Positions 6,266 to 15,491 of a stretch of 16,182 nt of DNA are shown here, piece by piece. Source of the stretch: an uncultured Sutterella sp. (GTDB lineage Bacteria; Pseudomonadota; Gammaproteobacteria; Burkholderiales; Burkholderiaceae_F). The notes beneath the pieces are model-generated. The model had not been told where the DNA came from. It saw nothing but the letters and a program-made list of their open reading frames with translations, and did no database searches. The DNA lies in assembly GCA_905198475.1 (NCBI GenBank), contig CAJKCQ010000051.1, forward strand, positions 1 to 16,182, written 5' to 3'. Within the stretch, counting starts at the first letter, position 1, and every line of letters starts with the position of its first letter. Both the position numbers and the translations under genes were made by a program.

Positions 6266-7258
6266 ATGATCGAAACGCATTTTGACGCCGCCGCCGCGGT
6301 GAGCCTCGGACGCGAAGTCCTCACGCATGAGGCCGACGCCGTTCTCGCCGCCGCGAAGCGCCTCGGCAAGACGCCCGACTTCGCCCTCGCCGTCAAAGCG
6401 ATCCTCGGCTGCCGCGGCAGACTCGTCGTTTCGGGCGTAGGCAAGTCCGGACACATCGGCCGCAAACTCGCCGCCACCTTCGCCTCCACGGGCACCCCGG
6501 CCTTCTTCGTGCACGCGGGCGAGGCGGCCCACGGCGACCTCGGCATGATCACGAGCGGCGACGTCGTGCTCGGCATCTCCTACTCGGGCGAGACGCAGGA
6601 GCTCCTGATGATCGTCCCGATCCTCAAGCGCGAGGGCGCCACGCTGATCGCGATGACCGGGAATCCGGACTCGACGCTCGCGCGCCACGCCGACTTCCAC
6701 ATCAACTGCCACGTCGAGCGCGAGGCCTGCCCGCTCAACCTCGCGCCCACCTCCTCCACGACGACCACGCTCGCCCTCGGCGACGCGCTCGCCGTCGCCT
6801 GCCTCTCCGCGAAGGGCTTCAGCAAAGAGGACTTCGCGCGCAGCCATCCGGGCGGCGCGCTCGGCCGGCGCCTGCTCATCCACGTGCGCGACGTCATGCG
6901 TCAGGGCGACGCGGTGCCGCGCGTCACGGCCGACGTGCGGCTCCTCGACGCGATCCGCGAGATCACGCGCAAGCACATCGGCATGACGGCCGTGGTGGAC
7001 GACGACGACCGCGTGATCGGCATCTTCACCGAAGGGGACCTGCGCCGGCTCATCGAGCGCGTGGGCGACGTGCGCGACGTCGTGATGCGCGACGTGATGA
7101 CCCCGAACCCCCACACGATCGGCCCGGACGAACTCGCCGCAGCCGCCGTCAAGGCGCTCGAGGCGCACCAGTGCAATCAGCTTCTCGTCGTGGACCATGA
7201 CGGCCGCCTCGTCGGCGCACTCCACATGCACGACCTGATGGACGCAAAGGTGATCTGA
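6266..7258 (+). CDS. kdsD: D-arabinose 5-phosphate isomerase (KdsD)
   Basis: The 330-residue protein interconverts ribulose 5-phosphate and arabinose 5-phosphate, the first step of Kdo synthesis for LPS. An N-terminal SIS domain carries SGVGKSGHIG (Lys60), SYSGETQE (Glu112), HVEREACP (Glu153) and SHPGGALG (His194). These match the essential Lys59, Glu111, Glu152 and His193 of the E. coli enzyme with a constant offset of one. Two CBS domains follow (about 205-265 and 272-328). Length agrees with E. coli KdsD (328). GAGGAG lies 10 bases before the ATG. The stop overlaps the kdsC ATG by one base (TGATG), so the two are translationally coupled. The yrbG gene found upstream in E. coli is absent here. 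Confidence 0.95.
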   Translation: MIETHFDAAAAVSLGREVLTHEADAVLAAAKRLGKTPDFALAVKAILGCRGRLVVSGVGKSGHIGRKLAATFASTGTPAFFVHAGEAAHGDLGMITSGDVVLGISYSGETQELLMIVPILKREGATLIAMTGNPDSTLARHADFHINCHVEREACPLNLAPTSSTTTTLALGDALAVACLSAKGFSKEDFARSHPGGALGRRLLIHVRDVMRQGDAVPRVTADVRLLDAIREITRKHIGMTAVVDDDDRVIGIFTEGDLRRLIERVGDVRDVVMRDVMTPNPHTIGPDELAAAAVKALEAHQCNQLLVVDHDGRLVGALHMHDLMDAKVI

Positions 7259-7800
7259 TGAACGCCTCTCCGACCCTTCTCGAACGGCTCGGCCGCATCC
7301 GCATCGTCGTCCTCGACGTGGACGGCGTGCTCACCGACGGCTCGCTCGTCTTCACGGGCGAAGGCGAGCTCGCAAAGACCTTCAACGTGCGCGACGGCCT
7401 CGGCATCAAGCTGCTGCAGGCCGCCGGCATCGAGGTGGCGATCCTCACGGGCCGCACCTCCTCGATCGTCGCCTACCGCGCCGACGAGCTCGGCATGACC
7501 CGCGTCGAACAGGGCAAGCTCAAGAAGCTCCCGACCCTGCGGCACATGCTCGAGGCGGCGGGCATCGCCCCCGAGGAGTGCGCCTACATGGGCGACGACC
7601 TCCCGGACCTGCCCTGCCTGCGCGCGGTCGGCTTCTCCGCCACGCCCGCGGACGGCAGCCCCGAGCTCGAGCCCTACGTGCACTGGCGCGCTCCGCATGC
7701 GGGCGGCCGCGGCGCCGTGCGCGACCTCGCCGAAAAGATCCTCCAGGCCCAGGGCCGCTGGGAGCCGCTCCTCGCCGAGCGCTTCCTCTCGCAGGAGTAG
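7258..7800 (+). CDS. kdsC: 3-deoxy-D-manno-octulosonate 8-phosphate phosphatase (KdsC)
   Basis: The 180-residue HAD-family phosphatase removes the phosphate from Kdo 8-phosphate in the cytoplasm. It shows the nucleophile motif VLDVDGVLTDG (Asp20, Asp22), motif II ILTGR (Thr64), the KLKKLP lysine region (87-91), the metal-binding MGDDLPDL (Asp113/Asp114) and the C-terminal GGRGAVRD segment (149-156). It is a single-domain protein of the usual C0 HAD size, close to E. coli KdsC (188). Its ATG overlaps the kdsD stop, and lptC starts 7 bases after its stop, consistent with one transcript for Kdo and LPS-export genes. Confidence 0.94.
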   Translation: MNASPTLLERLGRIRIVVLDVDGVLTDGSLVFTGEGELAKTFNVRDGLGIKLLQAAGIEVAILTGRTSSIVAYRADELGMTRVEQGKLKKLPTLRHMLEAAGIAPEECAYMGDDLPDLPCLRAVGFSATPADGSPELEPYVHWRAPHAGGRGAVRDLAEKILQAQGRWEPLLAERFLSQE

Positions 7801-7807
7801 TTCTTTC

Positions 7808-8416
7808 ATGGCGCACCGCCGTCTCGTCATCCGCGAGCGCATCACGGCCATCATCGGCTCGGCGCTCCTCCTCCTGATCGTGCTCACGAGCTACTGGTAC
7901 TCCATCCGCGCGGACCTCGAGGGTCTCAAGTACGTCCCGAGCGACAAAAGCCCGGACTTTCTCGCGAAGAACGTCTCGCTCACTGACTTCGACGAGACGG
8001 GGACGCCGAAGTTCAAGGCCTTCGCCGAGCACCTGCAGCACTTCTCCGACGAGCGCATGCGCGCCGAAAAGGGCCTCGTCGTCTCGCTCGCGCCCAACGA
8101 GGCGACCGCACGCGCCCGCGCCGACGAGATCTGGAGCGACGACGGCATGGAGACGGTCGAATTCTCCGGCAACGTCGTCGTGACGCGCGCGCCTTTCCAG
8201 GGCGAGCCCGAACTCGAATTCAGGAGCGGCTACGTGCGCGGCTGGCTCGACACGTTGCGCTTCGAGACCGACAAGCCCGTCTACATGCGCCGGGGCTCGG
8301 ACACGACCGAAGCCCAGGGGGGCATGATGTACGATAATGTCGCCCGCACCGTGGAGCTCAAGGGGCGCGTGGGCTCGGTTCTCCATCCCGAGAACTTCCG
8401 CAAGCCCGCTCCCTGA
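7808..8416 (+). CDS. lptC: LPS export system protein LptC
   Basis: The ATG at 7808 is chosen because AGGAG (7793-7797, inside the end of kdsC) lies 10 bases before it; the frame is open further upstream, but that would run deep inside kdsC. The resulting 202-residue protein has a basic start, one membrane helix (about residues 11-31, IIGSALLLLIVLTSYWY) and a periplasmic beta-jellyroll. LptC-type features are PDFLAKNVSLTDFDETGTPKF, FSGNVVVTR and an ELEFRSGYVRGWLDTLRF stretch. E. coli LptC has 191 residues. The protein bridges the LptBFG transporter to LptA. Sequence similarity in this family is weak, so position between kdsC and lptA supports the call. Confidence 0.88.
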   Translation: MAHRRLVIRERITAIIGSALLLLIVLTSYWYSIRADLEGLKYVPSDKSPDFLAKNVSLTDFDETGTPKFKAFAEHLQHFSDERMRAEKGLVVSLAPNEATARARADEIWSDDGMETVEFSGNVVVTRAPFQGEPELEFRSGYVRGWLDTLRFETDKPVYMRRGSDTTEAQGGMMYDNVARTVELKGRVGSVLHPENFRKPAP

Positions 8417-8460
8417 TCCCCGCCCCCACCCACCGGACACCCTCATCGGACCAACCCGCC

Positions 8461-9048
8461 ATGAAGAAGCTTTTCGCCGTTCTGCTCGCCGCCGGTCTCG
8501 TCTCCAGCGCCTGGGCGCTTCAAACCGACCGCGAGCAGCAGATCGAAGTGCACGCCGACCAGTTCAACGGCGACGAAGTGAAGCAGACCGCCGTCTACAG
8601 CGGCGCCGTGGTGGTCGATCAGGGCTCGATGCGCCTCACGGGCGACGTGCTTAACCTGCGCATCACGCCCAAGGGCTACCGCCGGGCGACGATCACGGGC
8701 GCGCCGGCGAAGTTCCGCCAGCAGCGCGATCCGGACGCGAAGAACCCCGTGGACGAGTGGGTGCACGCCGAGGCGAAGCGCATCACCTACGACGAGGAGA
8801 CCGACACCGTGACGCTCTCGGGCACGGCCCGGCTCTCGCGCTCTGAAAACGGCGTCGAGAAGGACATGACGCAGGGCGATCGCATCGTCTACGACATGAG
8901 GAACGCCCGCTCGGTGGTTGAAGGCGCCGTCGAGGGCGGCCGCCGCCAGCGCGTCACTACCGTGATCGCGCCGCGCACGCAGAACAGTCAGGCGAAGCCG
9001 CGCGCGGGCGCTCCGCTCTCGCCGGCGACCTCGATCGCCAATCCCTGA
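8461..9048 (+). CDS. lptA: LPS transport periplasmic protein LptA
   Basis: The 195-residue protein starts with a signal peptide (MKKLFAVLLAAGLVSSAWA, cleaved before LQTD). An OstA-like repeat domain follows: QIEVHADQFNGDE, TAVYSGAVVVDQGSMRLTGD, then AEAKRITYDEETDTVTLSGT and DRIVYDMRN. LptA forms the periplasmic bridge carrying LPS to the outer membrane. It matches E. coli LptA (185) in size, with a low-complexity tail rich in Pro, Ala and Ser after residue 175. The 44-base gap from lptC shows no terminator, and no good Shine-Dalgarno is visible, perhaps indicating coupling to upstream translation. Confidence 0.92.
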   Translation: MKKLFAVLLAAGLVSSAWALQTDREQQIEVHADQFNGDEVKQTAVYSGAVVVDQGSMRLTGDVLNLRITPKGYRRATITGAPAKFRQQRDPDAKNPVDEWVHAEAKRITYDEETDTVTLSGTARLSRSENGVEKDMTQGDRIVYDMRNARSVVEGAVEGGRRQRVTTVIAPRTQNSQAKPRAGAPLSPATSIANP

Positions 9049-9088
9049 TCCCCTCCGTCCACACCCCGAGCCGAAGCCGCTAGAAAAA

Positions 9089-9868
9089 ATGGAATCCTCT
9101 GCCACCGTCCGTCCCGACGACGAAAAAGTCCACACCCTCGTCGCCCGCGGGCTCAAGAAGCACTACGGGAGCCGCCAGGTCGTCAAGGGCGTCGACCTCG
9201 CCGTGAAGTCGGGCGAAGTGGTGGGTCTGCTCGGGCCCAACGGCGCGGGCAAGACCACGTCCTTCTACATGGTCGTGGGGCTCGTCTCGGCCGACGACGG
9301 CGCGATCGAACTCGACGACGTCTCGATCACCCACCTGCCGATCTACAAGCGCGCCCGCATGGGGCTCTCGTACCTGCCGCAGGAGGCGAGCGTCTTCAGG
9401 AAGCTCTCCGTCGAGGACAACATCCGCGCCATCCTCGAGATGCAGCAGGACGCCTCGGGCCGCCCATTCACCCGCAACGAAATCGAGTCGCGCCTCGAAA
9501 CGCTCCTCAACGAGCTGCAGATCCAGCACATCCGCACGAACCAGGCGCTCTCGCTCTCCGGCGGCGAGCGGCGCCGCACCGAGATCGCCCGCGCGTTGGC
9601 GGCGAACCCGCGCTTCATCCTGCTCGACGAACCCTTCGCGGGCGTCGACCCGATCGCGGTGATCGAGATCCAACGCATCATCAAGTATCTTCGCAGCCGC
9701 AACATCGGCGTGCTCATCACAGACCACAACGTGCGAGAGACGCTCTCGATCTGCGACCACGCCTACATCATCAACGAGGGCCGCGTGCTCGCCTCCGGCA
9801 TCCCGAAGGACATCGTCGACAACCCCGACGTGCGCAGCTTCTACCTCGGCGACAACTTCAGCATGTAA
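9089..9868 (+). CDS. lptB: LPS export ABC transporter ATP-binding protein LptB
   Basis: The 259-residue ATPase matches E. coli LptB with about 17 extra N-terminal residues. It has Walker A GPNGAGKT (49-56), FYMVVGLVS, SYLPQEASVFRKLSV with Q-loop Gln98, signature LSGGE (156-160), Walker B FILLDE (176-181) and switch His213 in ITDHNVRETL. The segment ending ILLDEPFAGVDP is highly typical of LptB. It drives LPS extraction with LptFG, which are not in the window. The ATG has only a poor ribosome-binding site (TAGAAAAA), so the true start is slightly uncertain, though no better one is seen before the conserved domain. rpoN follows after 11 bases. Confidence 0.95.
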   Translation: MESSATVRPDDEKVHTLVARGLKKHYGSRQVVKGVDLAVKSGEVVGLLGPNGAGKTTSFYMVVGLVSADDGAIELDDVSITHLPIYKRARMGLSYLPQEASVFRKLSVEDNIRAILEMQQDASGRPFTRNEIESRLETLLNELQIQHIRTNQALSLSGGERRRTEIARALAANPRFILLDEPFAGVDPIAVIEIQRIIKYLRSRNIGVLITDHNVRETLSICDHAYIINEGRVLASGIPKDIVDNPDVRSFYLGDNFSM

Positions 9869-9879
9869 GGACCCTGCGC

Positions 9880-11325
9880 ATGCCCTCTCTTTCGGCCGGC
9901 CTCGGCCTCTCCGTCCAGCAGCAGCAGACCCTCGCACCGCAGCAGCAGTACGCGCTCCGGCTTCTGCGCATGAGCGCGCAGGAGCTGCTCGACGAGGCGG
10001 ACCTCGCCGCCGAGGAGAATCCGCTGCTCGAACGCGAGGCGCCCGCCGGCGAAGAGGAGCGGCAGGACCAGCCCGCGCTCCATGAGGAGACCGAAGCCGT
10101 GCGGGGCGAGGATGCCGAGCAGTTCCCCGAAGACCGCGGTCCGCTCGAGAACGTCTACTCGGCCTGGACCGGCTCGGGCGCGGGCGACCCGGACGAGCTG
10201 CCCGCCGTGGAACGCGTCGCTGCGCCCTCGTCGCTGCGCGAAGACCTTCTCGCGGAACTGCGCACGCTCGACGTCGACGCCGTGACGCGCGAAGTGGTCC
10301 TCTGCCTCATCGACGAGCTCGACGACTCCGGCATGCTTCCCGCCCCCCTTGAGGAGGTGGTGGGCGACCTCTCGGACGTCCTCGACGCGCCGCTCGAGAC
10401 CTGGCGCCGCGGGCTCGCGCTCCTGCAGACCTTCGACCCGCCGGGCGTCGGCGCGGCGAGCGCCGTCGAGTGCCTCACGCTCCAGGTGCGCCGCCGCATC
10501 GAGGAGGGTTCGGCCGACCGCGCCGCCGGCACGCTCCTCATCGATCTCATCGAGCGCAGACTCAAGGAGATCGCCCTTCAGGACCGCCGGGCGCTCCTCG
10601 CCGCCGCGGGGGGCGACGAAGCGCTCCTCGATCGCGCCCTCGCGCTCCTCAAGACGCTCAATCCCCATCCGGCCTCCAACTACTCGGCCGAAGCGACGCA
10701 GTACGTGGTCGCCGACATCCTCGTGCGCCGCGCGGGCGGCGTCTGGACCGCCGAGCTCAACGCCTCCGCCCAGCCGGGGCTGAGGCTCTCCTCGCTCGCG
10801 CAGGGCGCGGCCGTGGACGAGACGACGCCCTTCGGGCGGTATCTCGCCGAGGCGAAGCGCCTCATCGCCGGCATCGAGGCGCGCAGCTCGACGCTCCTCA
10901 GGGCCGCGCAGTTCGCCGTCGGCCGCCAGCAGGCCTTCTTCGAGAAAGGCCGCGCCGCGCTCGTGCCGCTCACGATCGGCGAAGCGGCCCGCGAGCTCAG
11001 CCTCTCGGACTCCACCGTATCGCGCGCCGTCTCGGGCAAGTTCTTCCAGTGCCCCGCGGGCACCTTCGAGCTGCGCAGCCTCTTCCTGCTGCCCGCCGTC
11101 CAGGCGACCGACAGCCTCGGCATGAGCGCCTCGGTTTCGCCCGCACGCATCCGCGCGCGCATCTGCGAACTCATCGCCGCCGAACCGACCGACAAGCGCC
11201 TCTCCGACCAGGCGCTCACGGACCTGCTGCGCGGCGAGGGGTTCGACATCACGCGGCGCACCGTCGCCAAGTACCGCGACCTCGAGAGCATCCCCACGGC
11301 GCGCATGCGCGGCGCGAAGCGCTGA
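9880..11325 (+). CDS. rpoN: RNA polymerase sigma-54 factor
   Basis: The 481-residue protein (E. coli 477) has region I, rich in Gln (VQQQQTLAPQQQYALRLLRM, then EENPLLE), which contacts activators. An acidic linker follows (about 55-110), then the core-binding region with LQTFDPPGVGA. The C-terminal DNA-binding part has a helix-turn-helix around 364-390 (TIGEAARELSLSDSTVSRAV) and the RpoN box at 458-467. The box reads TRRTVAKYRD against the canonical ARRTVAKYRE, two mild changes. It recognises -24/-12 promoters such as the one at 2710-2725. It is placed behind lptB as in most proteobacteria. The usual next gene hpf is absent; ptsN follows after 50 bases. Confidence 0.96.
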   Translation: MPSLSAGLGLSVQQQQTLAPQQQYALRLLRMSAQELLDEADLAAEENPLLEREAPAGEEERQDQPALHEETEAVRGEDAEQFPEDRGPLENVYSAWTGSGAGDPDELPAVERVAAPSSLREDLLAELRTLDVDAVTREVVLCLIDELDDSGMLPAPLEEVVGDLSDVLDAPLETWRRGLALLQTFDPPGVGAASAVECLTLQVRRRIEEGSADRAAGTLLIDLIERRLKEIALQDRRALLAAAGGDEALLDRALALLKTLNPHPASNYSAEATQYVVADILVRRAGGVWTAELNASAQPGLRLSSLAQGAAVDETTPFGRYLAEAKRLIAGIEARSSTLLRAAQFAVGRQQAFFEKGRAALVPLTIGEAARELSLSDSTVSRAVSGKFFQCPAGTFELRSLFLLPAVQATDSLGMSASVSPARIRARICELIAAEPTDKRLSDQALTDLLRGEGFDITRRTVAKYRDLESIPTARMRGAKR

Positions 11326-11375
11326 CCGCCCACTTTTCTTCCTCCGGCCCCCTGCAACCGGGAGGCCGCCGTCCG

Positions 11376-11861
11376 ATGAATCCCTTCACTCCCTACCTCA
11401 GGCTCAACGCCGTACGGCTCGACCTCGACGTGAAGAGCCTCAAGCGCCTCTTCGAAGAGGCCGCCGGCGCTCTTGAAGTGACCTACGGCGTGCCGCACGA
11501 CGAGGCCTTCGCCGCGCTCTCGGAGCGCGAGCGGATCGGTTCGACTGCGCTCGGGCACGGCTGCGCCGTGCCGCACGGGCGGCTCGAATCCCTCGACTCG
11601 CCCGTCGTCGCCTTCCTGCGCACGCGCGAGCCCGTCAAAACGCCTTCGCCCGACGGCACCGGCGCGAAGCTCTTCGTGGTGATCCTCGCCCCGGCGGAGA
11701 ACCCCGAGGCGCACCTCGGACTGCTGCGCGCGACCGCGGCGCTCCTCTCGGACGCCGACGCGCGCGCCCGGCTCATCGCCGCACCGACCCCCACCGCCTT
11801 CTGCGAGGCGCTCTCGGCCTGGGTGCCGCCCGTCGAAGAGGCCGGGGGCGCCGCAACATAA
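11376..11861 (+). CDS. ptsN: Nitrogen-PTS enzyme IIA (EIIA-Ntr)
   Basis: The start ATG at 11376 has GGGAGG (11360-11365) 10 bases before it and gives 161 residues, the usual length of EIIA-Ntr. The phosphorylated histidine is His67 in HGCAVPHGRLE, equivalent to E. coli His73. SPVVAFLRTREPV, VVILAPAENPEAHLGLLR and LSDADARARL are also family-like. It is the last phosphate acceptor of a regulatory PTS that couples nitrogen and carbon status to potassium transport and other targets. Its partners EI-Ntr (ptsP) and NPr are not in the window. The frame is open upstream through rpoN, but that stretch is antisense-like shadow, not protein. Confidence 0.93.
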   Translation: MNPFTPYLRLNAVRLDLDVKSLKRLFEEAAGALEVTYGVPHDEAFAALSERERIGSTALGHGCAVPHGRLESLDSPVVAFLRTREPVKTPSPDGTGAKLFVVILAPAENPEAHLGLLRATAALLSDADARARLIAAPTPTAFCEALSAWVPPVEEAGGAAT

Positions 11862-11950
11862 AGACTGCGGCCTCCGCTCGGCGTGCGCGGGCGCTTCCTG
11901 CTACAACAACAGAACCCCTCGCTTTCCACATCTCTTCTGAGGCGCGCACC

Positions 11951-12828
<878 letters not shown>

Positions 12829-12841
<13 letters not shown>

Positions 12842-13896
12842 CCCGCCGCCCGGAGCGCCCGCTCGACGTAGATCCGCACGGGCGCGGGCATGCCCGGCCA
12901 GGCGGCCGGATCGGCGGCGAAGCAGGTGAACCCCTGCGCCTCGAGCGACCCCTGCGTGCGCAGGAGCGCGCATCCGTCGAGGAAGAGCCGTTGGTGCGTG
13001 AGCTCGCGCTTCATGGCGCCCAAGGGCGCCGCCTCCCAACCCTCGTCGAACCCGAAGTCCGCCGGCCCGGAGATTCCGGCGGCGTCGAGCGGAACCTCCC
13101 GCACGACGGGCGTCCAGAGTCCGGCCCAGACGCCTCCGTCTGCGCCGCGGCGCAGCCACACGCCCCGCGCGCTGACGGGAACGCCGAAAACGAGCCGGCG
13201 CACCGTCTTCACGAGGGGCTTCTTCGGCGCGGGGAAGTCCTCCGCCCGCCCGGCAAAAGCCGCCCGGCAGAAGCCGCGCACGGGGCACGACGGGCAGAGC
13301 GGCGCGCGGCGGCGACAGACGCCGCTTCCGAGGTCCATGAGCCCCTGCGTGTAGGCGGCGACGTCCTCCGGCCCGGGAAGAAGCTCCGCGGCCGCACGGG
13401 CGACGGCCGTCTCGAAGGACTTCTCGCCCACGCGGCCCGGAATCATCCGCACGCGCGCGAGAACGCGCTTCACGTTGCCGTCCACCATCGGCAGCTTCGC
13501 TTCGCCGCTCGTGAAGGCCGCGACCGCGGCCGCCGTCGAGGGCCCGACGCCGGGGAGTTCGAGAAGCCCCTCGGCGGTGTCGGGAAAGCGTCCGCCGAGA
13601 GGACCCGCCACCTGCTCGGCGGCGCGCTTGAGGTTGCGCGCGCGGGAGTAGTAGCCGAGCCCCGCCCAGAGGCGCATCAGTTCGTCCGCAGGGGCGGCGG
13701 CGAGCGCCTCGACGGTCGGGAAGCGCGCGAGAAAGCGCTCGTAGTACGGAATCACCGTACCGACCTGCGTCTGCTGGAGCATCACTTCGGAGACGAGCCG
13801 TTCGTAGGGCGTCGAAAAGCGCTGCCAGGGCAGGTCGCGGCGCCCGAAGGCGCGTTGCCAGCGGGCGAGCGTCCGGGCGAAGTCTGAATCGGTCAT
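12829..13896 (-). CDS. mutY: A/G-specific adenine DNA glycosylase
   Basis: The 355-residue protein (E. coli 350) removes adenine paired with 8-oxoguanine. It has catalytic Glu37 in SEVMLQQTQVGTVIPYYERF, the helix-hairpin-helix LPGVGPSTAAAV (114-125), catalytic Asp139 in MVDGNVKRVLAR, and an iron-sulfur motif with Cys194, 201, 204 and 210 in the expected C-X6-C-X2-C-X5-C spacing. The C-terminal NUDIX-like domain includes ELTHQRLF, where Thr stands for the Ser that reads 8-oxoguanine in E. coli. It is the only - strand gene here, convergent with rapZ (13-base overlap) and divergent from the histidine kinase. No clear ribosome-binding site is seen. Confidence 0.96.
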
Positions 13897-13997
13897 GAGG
13901 GGCGACGGGAAAACGAAAACGGCTGGGCGCCCATTCTCGCACGCCCGCAGACCGGCGCTGCGCGCGGCGGGAAGGGCGGCCGCGGCCGACTGCGAGC

Positions 13998-14003
13998 GAT
14001 AAT
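13998..14003 (+). promoter_or_regulatory. Possible -10 element upstream of the histidine kinase
   Basis: GATAAT sits 42 bases before the kinase ATG within the 149-base divergent region, just ahead of a pyrimidine run (TTCCTTTTCTCTTCT). No good -35 is visible. The mutY side has only a GAGAAT-like element. Low confidence. Confidence 0.28.
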
Positions 14004-14045
14004 GATTCCTTTTCTCTTCTGCGCTCCCAAAAGCGCTCCGCCGTC

Positions 14046-15467
14046 ATGTCCTTCAGCCACCCCGACTTCTCGAGCCTCTTCTGGCGCCTGCTCGCCGGCA
14101 TCCTCAGCGTGATCGTCGTCACCTCGCTCGTGACGGGCACGATCTTCTACTGGGTGCAGAAGAACGAATGCGCCGAGGGCCGCATCGACGGACGCATCGG
14201 CGGGCGCAAGTCCGTCCTCGCCGCGCTCGTGGTCAACGAGTACGCCGGGCGCGAGGAGCTCGTGCGGTGGCTCAAGAGCGCGCAGAACACCCGGCCGACC
14301 GTGTACATCGTCAACGACGCGGGCGAGGAGATCTCCGGGCGCGGGGTGCCCGCGGCCGTGCTCGACTCTATCGGGCGCGACCGCGAGAAGATCGAGCGGT
14401 CGCTCACCGACCAAGCGAGCCTCACGGGATTCCCACTCAATTCGATCGAACGCGTCGAGATCGACGGCCGGCCCTACTACGCCTTCGCCATGCTCGCGAC
14501 CGTGCCGCAGGACCTTTCGTTTCTCCCCTTCAACGGCCACGAGACCGCCGTCGTCGCGATGCTCATCGCGCTCGTGCTTTCCGCGCTCGTCTCGGCCGTA
14601 CTCGCCTACTACTACACCCGGCCGCTCCTGAGGCTCAACTCGGCGATGCGCGACGTCGCGAGCGGGCGCTTCGACACCCGCGTCGATCCGGCCTTCTCCT
14701 CCGCGGGCGCCGAGGTGGCGGGCCTCGCCCGGGTCTTCAACCGCATGGCCGAGCGCATCGGCGCCCTCGTGCTCCGGCAGCAGCGGCTCTTTCACAACGT
14801 GAGCCACGAGGTGAGGAGTCCGCTCGCGCGCATCGACGTCGCGGTGGACCTCGCGCGCCGCGATCCCGAGCACGCCGCGCGCTACCTCGAGCGCATCGAG
14901 CGCGAGGTGAGCAACGTGGACCACCTCGTCGAGGAGCTCCTCACGGTGGCGCGGCAGGACGAAGCGGACGGGTCGTTGACGAAGACGCCCGAATCCATGC
15001 GCCGGCTCGTCGAGGACGTGGTCGAGACCGCGGGGTTTGAAGCGCAGAAGAAGCGCATCAGGGTGGTGCTCGACGACGCGCTCGACCGGGACGTCGTGCT
15101 CGAAGTGAACGCCGAATCGCTGCGCTCGGCGCTCGGCAACCTTCTGCGCAACAGCCTGCGCCACACGCCCGAGGGCGGCCGGATCACGGTGCGCATGAAG
15201 CGCGGCCCCGGCCTCCTGCGCATCCGCTGCGGCGACGAGGGGCCGGGGGTGCCGGAAAACGAACTCCCGACGCTCTTCGACCCCTTCGTGCGCGGCAACC
15301 GCGAGCAGACCGGCACGGGCTTCGGCCTCGGCCTCACGATCGCGCGCAGCGCCGTCCTCGCCCACGGCGGCTCCATCCGCGCGAGAAACCTGCTGCCGCG
15401 CGGCCTTGAGGTGATCGTGGACCTGCCGCTCGCGGCGCCCCCGGCGGCCGTGCAGGGGGCGCGCTGA
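14046..15467 (+). CDS. CpxA-like sensor histidine kinase
   Basis: The 473-residue protein has a first membrane helix (about 12-36), a periplasmic sensor domain of roughly 130 residues, a second helix (about 167-189) and a HAMP-like linker (YTRPLLRLNSAMRDVASGRF). The H-box QRLFHNVSHEVRSPLARID carries phospho-acceptor His254. The ATPase domain has the N-box LGNLLRNSLRHTPEGG, G1 DEGPGVP, F-box LFDPFVRG and G2 GTGFGLGL. The QQRLF...SHE and F-box to G2 segments are most like CpxA, an envelope-stress kinase. The H-box is slightly divergent (EVRS for ELRT). No response regulator lies beside it within the window. The start lacks a Shine-Dalgarno, so it is not certain. Confidence 0.9.
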   Translation: MSFSHPDFSSLFWRLLAGILSVIVVTSLVTGTIFYWVQKNECAEGRIDGRIGGRKSVLAALVVNEYAGREELVRWLKSAQNTRPTVYIVNDAGEEISGRGVPAAVLDSIGRDREKIERSLTDQASLTGFPLNSIERVEIDGRPYYAFAMLATVPQDLSFLPFNGHETAVVAMLIALVLSALVSAVLAYYYTRPLLRLNSAMRDVASGRFDTRVDPAFSSAGAEVAGLARVFNRMAERIGALVLRQQRLFHNVSHEVRSPLARIDVAVDLARRDPEHAARYLERIEREVSNVDHLVEELLTVARQDEADGSLTKTPESMRRLVEDVVETAGFEAQKKRIRVVLDDALDRDVVLEVNAESLRSALGNLLRNSLRHTPEGGRITVRMKRGPGLLRIRCGDEGPGVPENELPTLFDPFVRGNREQTGTGFGLGLTIARSAVLAHGGSIRARNLLPRGLEVIVDLPLAAPPAAVQGAR

Positions 15468-15491
15468 AGCATTCCCTCACCGCTCCGCCCG

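Noticed and set aside
7697..7807. Longer lptC start inside kdsC
   Set aside because: It would add 37 low-complexity residues before the membrane anchor; ATG 7808 has AGGAG at proper spacing and gives a normal LptC.
10470..11375. N-terminal extension of ptsN through rpoN in the same open frame
   Set aside because: The upstream part is Arg/Pro/Ala-rich shadow; ATG 11376 has a good ribosome-binding site and gives the family length with His67 in place.
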